Under the pieces are notes generated by a model. It did not search any database and was not told the origin of the DNA. It was given only the letters and a program-made list of their open reading frames with translations. A stretch of 64,000 nucleotides of DNA from assembly GCA_963978545.1 (NCBI GenBank), contig OZ021727.1:94244762-94308761 (forward strand), given 5' to 3'. A program made the position numbers and the translations under genes. The stretch is from Linyphia triangularis (Eukaryota > Arthropoda > Arachnida > Araneae > Linyphiidae). Below, in pieces: positions 23,610-34,269 of this stretch (position 1 is the first letter of the stretch; every line of letters begins with the position of its first letter).

Positions 23610-24101
23610 CCCTTTATTTACTAACGGGACTTCGTCTTTCTTTAACTCTTTGTTTACTGATGGAATCAATACTATACCATGAGAAAACTGACGGGAAAAT
23701 CCCATCAGTTTTCTCATTAGAAAACTAACGGGAAAAGTTCCATCAGTTTTCTCATTGTACTGCAATAATTAAAACGCTTTGAGACCAATTGAGACTTTAA
23801 AATCCACTTCTATGAAGTTCGTTATTCAATTATTGGATGGCAGCACGAGCCTATTTATCTTTATATACATACACATGGACGATTTTTAATCTTTGAGTCA
23901 TCCATCTTAGCTTTACTTCGTCTTATATACTTGTCCTTAGAAAGCTTCCCAAGAGAAATAAGCTTGTGCTGCTTTCTAACAATTCAAAAATGAACTCCAA
24001 TGAAGTGGGTTTCAATGTTCCAATGGGTATCAAGGTATTTAAATTAATACAGTACCGTATGAAAACTGACGGAACTTGTAAGTCCTGTCAGTAATAAAGG
24101 A
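23610..24101. mobile_element. piggyBac-like MITE family 6 with duplicated ends
   Basis: TTAA (23606-23609 and 24102-24105) flanks 492 bp whose ends are inverted repeats: CCCTTTATTTACTAACGGGA on the left and, read inwards on the right, TCCTTTATTACTGACAGGAC. A second end-like word, TTAACTCTTTGTTTACTGATG, lies just inside the left end, and two hairpins of GAGAAAACTGACGGG type follow (about 23681-23760). An 81-codon minus-strand open frame here is only repeat sequence. Confidence 0.8.
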
Positions 24102-24804
24102 TTAATAACTGTTTGTTTAATCACGTATTTCTATAAAGTGGTAGATTCTCGTATTAGACTGCCTTTTACTTTGCTTCCAATTTGCAAGTATACCTGCTAT
24201 AAAATAATGTTCATTAACTTAAAAAGAAAAACAACTGCGGGAATACTGGATGCAATTTTTTAGGAAATTAAATTTTAAATTTAAATTTTTTTCTTCTTTC
24301 AGATTAAGCATTCTAAGCGCTTTGTTTGTTATTTTCATCCAGTATCATAAGGACGAAATAATCTAAAGCGTTGCTGTTAATTACTTATAAATTTGTAAGA
24401 ATATTTCATAATTTGCTTTTGATGCGTTTACAATTTTTAAAAAGTAAAAGTTTATTTGTTTTTCAACAAAGTTTAACGAACACGATTATATAACTTTGAA
24501 TAAAGCTCGCCTACAATTTAATGTTGAACAAGATTGTACAACTCAGTTACTGTAAACATTGCTGTGGAACTAATAAGCCTTATTAAATTAAATAAGATAT
24601 TGTTCCAAGACTAAGAAAACAAAGCAAATTACTATCAATATTTTGAAGAGTTAAGATGAACGATTAAGTTAAGGTGCATTGCACATTGCGGGCAAACAAA
24701 GATGTAATAATAAGTTACAATAAACATTGTTGAATGAAGCATGGTTATATAATATTTAGGAATAAATTACGTAAGGGAAACGCAGCCTAAACTTCAATTT
24801 AAAG

Positions 24805-25012
24805 TACGATAGCTGTGATCGTTTTTCTCTTGGTCTCTTCAAATGGAAACATAGCTGAAGGGAATGGGCCTTATTGCTCCTTCCCATTGCCAAAGTCTTC
24901 TTGTACTCAGCCTCAACCGAGGATTCCTTATACGTATTTTACTGTGTGTTTCAAAAGACTTCCGAATGGTCGTCGAAGAGTGAGAATTGTCAACAGTCGC
25001 GTGATTTACTGA
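24805..25012 (+). CDS. Candidate terminal exon of a small secreted, Kunitz-like protein
   Basis: The open frame, entered after an AG at 24803-24804, begins TIAVIVFLLVSS, which looks like a signal-peptide core. It then reads GPYC, eight residues, C, fourteen residues including PRIPYTYF, and C, followed by FKRLPNG and an Arg-rich end with a TGA stop. C-x8-C-x14-C with a PR-aromatic motif is close to the first half of a Kunitz domain (C-x8-C-x15-C with PRWYYN). The fourth cysteine position is Arg and the last two are absent, so it is either a divergent secreted peptide or a decayed copy. There is no ATG in frame, so an upstream exon would be needed and was not found. GC is well above the flanks. 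AATAAA at 25118 with a T/G-rich tail supports a real 3' end. Kunitz proteins in spiders include protease inhibitors and venom peptides; no activity can be inferred here. Confidence 0.4.
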
Positions 25013-25117
25013 GGAGCAAATCTATTTCTTGAGCTGTGTAATTATGATATACGTATTGCATGATTCCATCTTATAGTACACGGTGCAATCTGGCTGCTGT
25101 ATGTTGTATAAAGTTTG

Positions 25118-25123
25118 AATAAA
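25118..25123 (+). terminator. Candidate poly(A) signal for the 24.8-kb exon
   Basis: AATAAA about 105 nt after the TGA, followed by TTCTTTGCATTTGTGTTTTT, a convincing T/G-rich downstream element. Confidence 0.45.
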
Positions 25124-25299
25124 ATGTATTTAATCTTCTTTGCATTTGTGTTTTTACAATTGTGAACTGGCACTTATATCTATATCAGTCTTTACCTCAG
25201 TATCAAACAAAACTCAAAACTAGTTAACTTTACACGAGAGTGGAAAAACTTAATCCTACTCATAGTTATACTATAAATCACCCTTACTTGATATTAGTG

Positions 25300-25460
25300 G
25301 GAGGTGTAAACCGGTTTCATTACGCACTGATCGACTGCGTATGATTCCATTCTCATGTGACGTCATTGAACTGCGCTGAGATAGAATGAACCCATATTGG
25401 TGGAACTAAATTCCTTCCTATTGCTTATTCGCTGATGTCAAGTAAAGGTGAATTTTAGTA
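25300..25460. promoter_or_regulatory. GC-richer block with Grainyhead-type and CRE motifs
   Basis: TAAACCGGTTTC near 25310 contains the palindromic Grainyhead core AACCGGTT, and TGACGTCA near 25357 is a perfect CRE/ATF palindrome. A second GAAACCGGTTTA lies near 25630 inside the fold-back element. Motif evidence only; it could also be transposon sequence. Confidence 0.25.
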
Positions 25461-25532
25461 TAGATTAGTACAACTGTCACAAAACAGAATAACATTTTTG
25501 AGTGAGTAATGATATTATGATCAGTGCTATCC

Positions 25533-25770
25533 TAAACTCCAACTTAACTTTATATCACTAGACGGTAGATTTTCACAGTGTTCATAGGATATTCATCCAT
25601 TTTGGTGGCGTGAAAGCATAATGCTTGCGAAACCGGTTTAGCCTTTTCTTCTCTACAGGATTGCTGTACTGAGTTTCCCAGCGTGCCCTCACTCCTCCAA
25701 CATGGATGAATTTCCTATGAAGACGGTGAAGATCTACCGTCTAAGTGATGTTAAGTTAAGGTTGGGTTTT
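25533..25770. mobile_element. Fold-back MITE family 7
   Basis: Arms of about 85 bp (25534-25619 and 25684-25769) are imperfect inverted repeats. Each, read inwards, goes through CCAACTTAAC, ATCACT(T)AGACGGTAGAT, TTCATAGGA and ATTCATCCAT. The roughly 64-bp centre holds GAAACCGGTTTA. No coding sequence. Confidence 0.8.
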
Positions 25771-25774
25771 GTAT

Positions 25775-26165
25775 AAAAGTGTGGGTAGACGAGTCCCCTA
25801 ACTTTTCAAGAAAATACTCATACGTCCCCTCACTTCTAAAACCACGGAAATCCATTCCCCCACTTTTAAAACCACTCAATCCATCTAAAAACTACTATAG
25901 AAAAATAACATAAACCGTTGAATGTAGTGGCACTGAGAAAAAGTAATTAAAAGTATTCAAATGTAAAAAAAGATACTTTATTTATAGTATATGCCATTCT
26001 ATTATAAAAAAAATTTGTCATCACTATTATAAAAATGTATTAACAAATAGTGTTACGATTGGTCAATTTTTAATTTTGGAGGAACTTTCTTTGAAATATA
26101 TCCTTGTTTCATATAAAAACAAGCTATTAAAAAAAATGAAGTTCTCTATTAATTTCATGAATGGC
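25775..26165 (-). mobile_element. hAT-like MITE family 8, truncated copy
   Basis: Reverse-complement match to the right two-thirds of 49374-50146: AGTGTGGGTAGACG end, CCCCACTTTTAAAACCACT-type G/C-tract segment, GTAGTGGCACTGAG, then ACTTTCTTT and ACAAGCTATT. It begins within 5 bp of the fold-back element and fades out near 26165. The 89-codon minus-strand open frame over part of it is an artefact. Confidence 0.75.
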
Positions 26166-26717
26166 TTTCTTATACAATTAAAACAAACCAGATTTGCTTG
26201 GATTCTGCAAATAACCACAACATATTTATTATGAACGTTTTCATGGCAATAAAAACTGAGCACGGAATTTCTTTTAAGAATATTAAGGTTTATATGCTCA
26301 CATTCACACCGATTGAATAAATACTTCATCATTGCGGATAAACAATTTGACTGTGTTATTTTTTAAATATCACTAAAAGGATTATGCAAATCATATGATT
26401 GCTAATATTGCTTCCTTAAGAAATTTCGATGTGCAACTCTAATTATTTTGACGCTTCATACAAAACCAGATCATAAATTTAAATTGCTTTCGGAAATAAC
26501 TTATCTTTTTTAATTATATGTACGAGAGTGTTTATTTTTATTGTTTTCCAAAACCTTTCTGCTACCTTGCCAAACTTAAAGCGTCTCGACATATGTAGTA
26601 AGATAATGACGTCCAAAGTATCGTAGCTCACCATAAATAATCCAATGTTTTCAGTTTCATGGCACAGTATCACTTTTCAAGGATTTTATTGATTCAGCAG
26701 AAAAAACTTTTTTCTAA

Positions 26718-26825
26718 GGCATATTTTATATGCCTCACCTTGAAGCGAGCGGAGCTAGCCAAGGGGATTGCATAGCAATCCTAGGGGTTGGCGAGCTTTA
26801 GCCAGCAGGGGGCGGAGCCCCCTAG
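26718..26825 (+). mobile_element. GC-rich multi-hairpin block, Helitron/Helentron-like 3' terminus
   Basis: In strikingly AT-rich surroundings there are three perfect 7-bp hairpins: GGCATAT-TTT-ATATGCC (26718-26734), GGATTGC-ATA-GCAATCC (26765-26781) and AGGGGGC-GGA-GCCCCCT (26807-26823). GAGCGAGCGGAGC and GGCGAGCTTTAGCC words lie between them. The last hairpin runs into CTAG at 26822-26825, then T. A terminal hairpin followed by CTRR is the known 3' hallmark of Helitron-type rolling-circle elements. No matching 5' end was identified. Confidence 0.5.
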
Positions 26826-26939
26826 TAACAATAAATTTTGGATCCTTGTTCAATCTTAGTATCAGGGAGCATAAATTATTTCCTTACTAATTAATATTTT
26901 TGCTATAAAATAGGAAATTATAAAATTTATCATTGGGGA

Positions 26940-28270
26940 GGGGGTGCACTTATCGCCAACATTTGAACATTCCTGTACTTTTTTTCATTCCACATCTACC
27001 ACTGATTATGATTCAATAATAAATGAGATTTTATACCATAATCTGCAATAAAAGAAAAATCGACAAATTTCTTATTCCCGTTTGGCTTCGAAGGAGAAAT
27101 ATTTGCATTCCTGTTATATAATTTTTATTTTTTAAATTATCTTAGAATTAATGCGTGATCAAAACTTTTAAATGACGTGATTTGTAAAAGTAAAGTAAAA
27201 TATTCCGTTCTATACTTTTTAGTTTGAGATAGTTTGGAAATGCAATCAAGAAACGTAATTGCTTTATAAATTGGCCGAAAAATAAAGTATTAGAAATTTT
27301 TTGCCACAAATACTGTGATGAATTTCAAATATAAAGTACTTCGAAATGAAAAGTAAAGATATAATCTGAAATGAAAGCTGTTATAGACATGGTCGCCCCC
27401 AGGAGGGTGCAAGGAGGTGCATTTGCACGCCCCTGGCTCTTGAAAAATTTTTAAAAATGGGGGGAAAGATGTAAATTCCAAGATAAAAAAAGCGTATATG
27501 CCGTTTATACTTTTATGTTACAGTGAGCATTTTTTTCTTCTATTAATTTAGTCTTTTGTTTCTTTCCTATGTCGTTTTTTATAGCTACTTGCGTGAAGAT
27601 TTTCAGGCGCTTGTTGTCAATGATTATTAGAGGCTGATGAGATTATTCCTTTTATTGTACAATCATTTCCTGTGTAGTTCTCAAAATTCTAGGAAAATGT
27701 TTTGTTTTTTAAGTCATCAGATATAGTATCTTGAAATCTATTTTTAGAATTCATTTGAACAGTTTCCAATACTGCCTTCGTGTTTCATTTTGATTATTAT
27801 TATTTTTTTTTTATATATATATCCGAAACTTGAAAGAAATAAAAAAAATTTTACTATTCTGTATTTTTGCATCTTTGAGTTCCTCTATTCTAAACACTGT
27901 CTCTTGAATGCCATGAGATCTAGTTGGATGATAAAAAAATCGTTAAAAATATATAGAACAGACAGGATACACACTTGTGTGTGTTAATACTATGTTTTCG
28001 ATGAAGGAAAATTAACAAAGGATTTTCTTGGCGATAAAATATAATACTACATGGTTGGGGAATTGAAAATTACACATGTTTAAAGTTCTTATTATGACGT
28101 TAAAGTAACCCATGGTTAAGAAAAAGAATATTTAAAATTTAAACTAATTATTCTCTTCAGCACTTAAAACACTCTCGCGTGTCAGCAGGATAAGTTGAAA
28201 CGAACTATGTCCACGGATTAAAATACTTTTTTTCACCCAAGCGTGTACAAAATCTTGTACATTTTAATTT
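26940..28270. other. Intergenic stretch; possible orphan transposon end near 27395-27435
   Basis: Mostly featureless AT-rich DNA. At 27395-27435 a GC-rich patch contains GTGCATTTGCAC and ends CGCCCCTGG. Read on the other strand it begins CCAGGGGCGTGC, which resembles a hAT-type end, but no partner end was found. Confidence 0.35.
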
Positions 28271-28272
28271 GG

Positions 28273-29330
28273 TTAAGAAATGGCTGCACCTTCGATTAGA
28301 GTAAGAATTTTGTTTTTCTCAACCAAAGCGTGCCATTTGAAATATATCTGGTGGTGCCAGATTAACTCCGTTTGGTACAGTTGCATGAATCGGTCTTTTA
28401 TATTAATAATATCTTCTATCCAGCCCATTTCTTTTGGTAATTGTATGGAAGCGCATATTTCTAAATGCATACTTGGAAATGGACACTTTTCATGTGTTTC
28501 ACAAATGCCTCAGTAATATGGGGTAAAGCATACTGTTTTATGGTCTTATTCTTCGTTACAAACCTTCTTCTTTTCAGAACAAGATCTTCGTCTCAACTTC
28601 CAATACTTGATAGTTTCTTCATAGGAAACTTTGCTGCTGATGTTTTAAATCGTAATGTCTCGTCGTAGGTACAAATAACATGGAAACGTGATAGTTTTCA
28701 AGTAAAATTTTTTTCAAACCATGATTCAAAGTGCAACAAGAAGAGGCTTTGAATGTTTCATTATAATGCTTTTTATATTGTTATCAATCGTAATTTCTGG
28801 CAGCAAAGGAAATTTACTTCCACTTTTATGGCATACCAAAAACTGTAATGTTGAGCTCGCATCACTGTGTCTAGTTTTATTTTATACTCGTTATGTAATA
28901 AATGGACTTCTTTCTTTCAATTCCTTCGAAATTAACTTAACCATAGTTTAAGTGGCATAAATGTTTGGCAATGAGTGAATTATTCGAGCTACAGCTGTCT
29001 TGAACATGAGTAGATTGGCTATTCCCGTGCATTAAAACAAACAAATTTGTTCGAAAAAATTTTGATAATTTTTTAACTATTGATTTGCTGTTGATAATTG
29101 TTTCTTCATTCTTAGCGAATCACTGAGAGGCATCTATTGAAGTTCATGTGTGTGACAAGTTTGCCTTCATTTCTTCCAAAATTCCGAAATCTCTTTAAAA
29201 GTAGTACATTTTTCATTGAATTCCTGCATACTTCCTAAGACAACAGAATTAAATGAACTAATAATCATCTTGCAGACATCGTGGTATTGGACCGTCATCA
29301 AGAACACCATTTCCATGAAAAAGGATTTTT
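28273..29330 (-). pseudogene. Decayed coding-like segment of unknown family
   Basis: Reading the - strand from 29330 towards 28273 gives a chain of open blocks in changing frames. One holds FNSVVLGSMQEFNEK and FKEISEFWKK, one MRAQHYSFWYAIKSG, one ALPHITEAFVKHMKS, and the last and longest (28470-28273, 65 codons to TAA) includes LPKEMGWIEDIINIKDRF. Stops and frame changes separate them. The amino acid composition (W, H, C, M well represented) is more protein-like than neighbouring AT-rich frames. I do not recognise the family: transposase, endogenous viral gene and ordinary retrocopy are all possible. Nothing indicates a working gene. Confidence 0.35.
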
Positions 29331-29416
29331 ATTTACCACACTCAGATGAATCACGGGACAAGGCACAATCTACACAACAAACACGAAACATTTAAGATTT
29401 AAGAGGAATATATATA

Positions 29417-29612
29417 TACCAGTAACCTGTATTCATTTATTGCGCCATAATTTTTTTTTCTAATGTTTACCAATTTCTTAGTCATCACACAAACAGATAC
29501 ATTTGTTTCTTTGAAAGTTTTAGAACTAGACAAAGAATCAATGGTTCTTGCCCATTTTTACTTTTGCCATCTACTTGGATTTTTTCAGTAATACCTATAA
29601 TACAAATTTCAT
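29417..29612 (+). repeat. Dispersed repeat, copy 1 (inverted pair with 36605-36806)
   Basis: About 195 bp that recurs as the reverse complement near 36.7 kb: CAGTAACCTG, CAATTTCTTAGTCATCACAC, AACTAGACAAAGAATCAATG and TTGCCATCTACTTGGATTTT. Identity is high (perhaps 90%) and there are no obvious terminal repeats. Confidence 0.8.
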
Positions 29613-29699
29613 TGTAAAATATGCAAAGTTCTAAAGAACTAAAGTGAGGATCAACACTTTGACGGACACACTCTAAGACCGTGAAACAGTACCCCCACC

Positions 29700-31690
29700 A
29701 AAAAAAAAAAAAAAAAAATCCGAACGATGGCTATATCTTCGGTTCTAATTATTGTAGAATCTTGCGGTTTGCTCCAATATGTTTTGTTTGCGATTTTCTA
29801 CATATCTGGTACAAAATTTTTGTTTAAGGGGCTGTATACTAAGTAAATTTAGGTAAATGTTTAAAATTTTCAATACAAACCCCTATTTTTCACGTTTTCA
29901 TTCGATTTAGAATGCTTCGTTTACCCTAGATATCAAATTTCAGTTCATTATATTGAGAAACACGTCACTTATGAGCAAAAATGTTTTGGCCGATCTTGAG
30001 AGCAAATTTTTTTAAAGCGCGGAAGAAGCTAACGTTTTGTATACTTCAAGACGTAATCTATTACACGGTCCCTTAAAAGGAGGCTGCTTTTTTTTTTTTT
30101 TTTTAATACATTTTTGCTAAAATATTGAGAATCAAAAGTCAAAATGGAATGAAAAAAATTCTCGAGTGGTTTTCGACCATGATAATTCTAATGGAAGCCA
30201 AAAAAATACATGTTTCTATTTAAAAAAATTTAAAACTTGTTTTATTAATTGGTAATTAATTATTAAAAAAACTGTGTAATATAAAAGTTGAATGTTATTT
30301 ATGTTTGGCCTTTTACAAAATATCGTTTGAAACAAAAAATTACTAAAATATATAAACTATTTAAGAATTTATGGCCAAAAAATAAATTTTTCTTTTAATA
30401 TTATTTTGACTCTTTACCTCATTTAAATTACAAACCACTCATTGGAAAATTATGAAATTTGGTATTTAGACTGGTTTCTTTTGGGTTCTAAATCTAAATA
30501 TGGTGTAATGTTATGGGATAGCCATTGAACTTTTAAAATTTGATTCAATTTAAATATGTAGATAAAGATGCATAATTTTCAATTCACCAATAATATATGC
30601 AATATCATCGTTTATTACATGCATACATATTTTATCATTAAGATAACCTTTTATTAGTATTTTTTGACTCTGAAAACATGGTATTTAGGTACCAAAATGA
30701 TTATCTTAACTATTCGATTTGTGAAGATACTAGATAGGACCCACATATGATTTTACAAATTGTCGATCGCCATCTTGAATAATTAAAATAGCTCACGTGT
30801 GATAAAATGCACCCAGTGGATTTTCATTCTTTAGGTCAATGTAGAATCAGAAATCACTAAAAATCATTTGGTGAACCCTACTAATAGGTTTAAGAAAAAA
30901 ATACCATTTAGGAACCAGACTAGTACCTTAAGAAATCAATTCGTCTTCCTTGAGTTAGCAAATTAAGTCATTTGTGAGAATCCACATGATGGATGATATT
31001 GGGGATAAAAATATATAGCCTACTCATGCTCACACTCAGGTTAGTTATCTAAAACCATTAAAAAAACCACAAAAAAAAAAAAAAAAAACTTTTGCTATAT
31101 CAAGTGTTTTTCCAGTAAACCCTTTTTTCCCATCTACATTAATATAAAGAAATGACGTGTTTCTTGCATTTATCTAATAATTCCATATGACCAATTTTAA
31201 AAAAAAAAGCAAAAACATTTTAAACGCCATTTTTGTGAGAATTAGTTAAATTTGTTGAAGGATTTTTTATTTTTCAAATAAACTATTTCATAAAACTAGT
31301 TATTTAATAATTTTTAAGACCCTACTTTTAATTTACACAGATGAGTTTTATGATATTTTTTATTTATTTAACTTAAATATGAGCTCACTTAAGAATAATT
31401 TGACTTAAATTTCTTATAGTGATCTAACTTGAAATTTTCATTGAATATATTTCCTTGAATGTTGTTTTAAATGTGTGTGCGTGTTATTTCTTAAAACTAT
31501 TTTGCTTTTCAAATAAAAAAAGAATTAGTTAAACTCGCAAATAATTTGAACGAGGAAAGTTTATTTACTAAAGACAGTCATTTTTCATCGCAAGGTGCTA
31601 TGTTTCGACAAGTTTCCTCGTTCATTTCACTTATCTTCCCTGTGCAAATCACCAGTACCATTAGACAAATTCGCACTTACGCGTTATAAA
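29700..31690. other. AT-rich intergenic stretch with transposon-like wording
   Basis: No gene. Segments around 29715-30010 and 30650-30960 read like old, unclassified dispersed repeats, but no second copies were found in the window. A CAAGATGGCGATC word (minus strand, near 30770) matches the YY1/Pho core. Confidence 0.3.
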
Positions 31691-31699
31691 AAAAGTTTT

Positions 31700-32060
31700 T
31701 CTGAATCAAGCAAGCGCTCCTTCCTAGTCAATAACATTCCGACACAAGAGCGAAGTAATTAAAGCGGGAGGGTCATTAAGTCCCTCCTCAATTCCGAACT
31801 CGAACCCGAACTCATTAAGTCCATTAAGAAGCGCTTTTAATTAAAGTCCCAGAAATGGGGCTCCCCGTCTTCGGCGAGTCTTTTAAGTTAGAGGCACGGT
31901 GGGCAAACAGTTTGACTTTGGCGAAAGAATCTTCCAGGAAAACGTGGGGATGCGAAGAATGAATGGATGGCAAAAAATTGTGGCGCGTGCGATTTCTTGG
32001 AAACGGTGGAATTTCAATTATGTGTCTCTGTTTCCTCAAACAACGAAGATCCAGGGACCT
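31700..32060. promoter_or_regulatory. GC-richer intergenic island with reiterated CATTAAG and TAATTAA sites
   Basis: CATTAAGTCC occurs at 31774-31783 and 31813-31822, CATTAAG again at 31822-31828, GTAATTAAAG near 31755 and TTAATTAA at 31837-31844. All are homeodomain-type sites packed within 100 bp of mixed-composition DNA. This is a good enhancer candidate between Ubx and its 3' neighbour. Opposite-strand open frames of 60-70 codons argue against coding. Confidence 0.35.
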
Positions 32061-33054
32061 TTAAATCAAGAGATTTTGTGTTAATGCATATCTGCTCCTA
32101 ATTAGCGCTAATGATGTCTGCTTAGTTTGAGTGCTTTTCCGTTGAGATTAGAAAAAGCGAACTAGCGTAATCTTTGGCAGTTGGAAAAATTTCTTTTACC
32201 TCTTGTTTGAGTTTTGAATAAACAAGCAAGTTATAATTGAATCGGTAATATTCTGTGCAAGGTATATGCTGAGGATTACGACTAAATTTGGTTGATTCTT
32301 GATATCAATGAAGTATAAATTTTGAATACAAAGAAAGGGATTTAGTGCAAGGTCTTATCTTGCAAAAATCAGAATTTTTTTTAGTTAGACTGTCTTTGTT
32401 TAACAAGTTAAATTCCCAACCTATAAATCCTACCTCGTATAAAGTAGTCTTAATAGTTTGAATTTAAAATGTGATTTAAGTAAAAATCCAATACAACATA
32501 GTCTAGTATTTTGTAATAATGTTATGAAGTAGCCTAACTTTCTTTTAGAATTAAATGGATGTGATGGGATTAGTTTGTTGTTAATTTTTCTTACTAACAA
32601 CTGTTTTTATCAGGTAATTGTCGATAATTGTTTAATATTAAAACGTTATTAACATTTTTTACAAATAGAAATGAAATGATTTTGTGTTATAAATGATTTA
32701 GCAAATAAAAATTATTTTCTGTTAGGTCCCTTAAATTCTTTTTCTAGAAATTCTGAAATTTAAAACAAATTAGCTTTTGTTAACAACCTAAGTAATCTTA
32801 AAATATTATAAAATAATTTTATAAAGTTTTTTTTTTTTCGAGGACGATATTGTAAAGTTAATGATAATTTTCTTTTCAATTGTAATTTCAATTTTCAGTC
32901 ACATTAATTTTGTGGATGCAAATAATTTCTATTAAAACCGCTTTTTATCACGGATGGTTTTCTGCCATTTATTACAGAACAATAGAAAAACTAACAACAA
33001 TCCCTGGTCTTATTAAAAGGAAGTCCTAATAAGGCTTATTCGCCTATACTCGCT

Positions 33055-33395
33055 ATGTTACAATCTTCTAGCCGAGTGCATTTAGAAACTACTTTGTATA
33101 AAATCATGACATTTGGTACGAAAAGGATCACTTAATGAAATGACATAAATTGTTTTCTTTTAATGTCTTATCTTTTATAAATGCAAATTAAAATAGTAAA
33201 AGACAAATCCAGGTGGAGCTACTGCATATGCATTGTCGAAAGGATTTCAAATATAAAATGAAATATATTAGACGCAATTTTTGAGGTTTTAATTTAAGTT
33301 ATTTCATTAAGTGACCATTTTCGTACCTACTCGCCAAATTTCAAGGTTTTATACAAAATAGTTCCTAAATGCACTGGATTAGAAGATTGTAACAT
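33055..33395. mobile_element. Fold-back MITE family 10
   Basis: Arms 33055-33152 and about 33290-33395 are inverted repeats: both read inwards ATGTTACAATCTTCTA, GTGCATTTAG-AACTA, TTTGTATAAAA, GGTACGAAAA and TCACTTAATGAAAT. The roughly 140-bp centre is AT-rich. No clear target duplication was seen. Confidence 0.8.
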
Positions 33396-33528
33396 GGCAA
33401 GTTGTTGCGTGTTCAATATATGAACGTATTAATTAAACTTATAATTCCTATTAATTATATATAAAACACACTAAGACGTAGCGTATAGAACAAACGTATA
33501 TTTTTATTTACAAGAAATTCCAAGTTAC

Positions 33529-33576
33529 TTTTATCCATGTTGCTAAACGATCTTTTATCCATGTTGCCAAACGATC
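33529..33576 (+). repeat. Short tandem duplication, about 24-bp unit
   Basis: CTTTTATCCATGTTGC-AAACGAT occurs twice in a row with a T/C difference. Confidence 0.85.
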
Positions 33577-33929
33577 CTTTTTAAAGAAAAGAATATAAAC
33601 TATAAATCTCACAGTCTGACGTCATGTAGTTTCTCCACACAAGTAAAGGGAATGATCCTTACTAGGATTTACTCTTAATATAAGAATTATTGTTATTATT
33701 TGTTTTTCCTGATTAATTATACTTTTTAGGCTTCAACAAAACATGATTTGGTCATGTGGTAATTTGTTATAGTTTTCGTTGAACGACTGAAATAAATATA
33801 TAATAAAGTTAACATTTAAAAAAAAAAAAATCTTTCTTTTTCGTTGTTGATAATGCTTTTTTTTCTTCTGGAGAACTTTTTTTTTTTATGAAATTTTAAA
33901 TATTTGTTTTGAGTTGCCCTGTGTGACAG

Positions 33930-34265
33930 TATATTTCCCCCATTCTGTATTTTGTAAACAGCCCCTTTCAGCCTTTTGAAACCGTGACTGAATCTCCCTT
34001 TCCCATTGGACGCGTACAACATTGGATACTTCCTTTTGAATTGAAGTACAGCCGTTTACAGAAGACAGGGCACCGCTTCCAATGCGGTTGAAGCACCCCA
34101 TCGGGTTTTGACAGGTGGGCGTAAAGAAAGGGGATGTGACCCCCGATCAGCAGACGATGTAGTTGGCTGGGGAATGGATGACCCCTGGGGAAGGACAGAA
34201 ACAGATGCCGACCATTAGGAACATCCGGGGGGTTCCAGACCATTGACCAAGTCACACCAACACTC
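33930..34265. other. GC-richer intergenic island with overlapping open frames
   Basis: Near-50% GC, with open frames in all three minus-strand frames (longest 95 codons, 34255-33968). Several cysteines and prolines occur in each, but no domain was recognised. On the - strand a pyrimidine tract ending CCTTCCCCAG near 34190 could be a splice acceptor. It may be a conserved regulatory element, a decayed insertion or an unrecognised exon. I cannot choose. Confidence 0.25.
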
Positions 34266-34269
34266 AGAT

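Noticed and set aside
23520..23765. 81-codon minus-strand frame
   Set aside because: Internal similarity comes from the repeated ends of the piggyBac-like MITE, not from protein repeats.
26063..26332. 89-codon minus-strand frame with CECEH
   Set aside because: Overlaps the truncated family-8 MITE and has no recognised motif.
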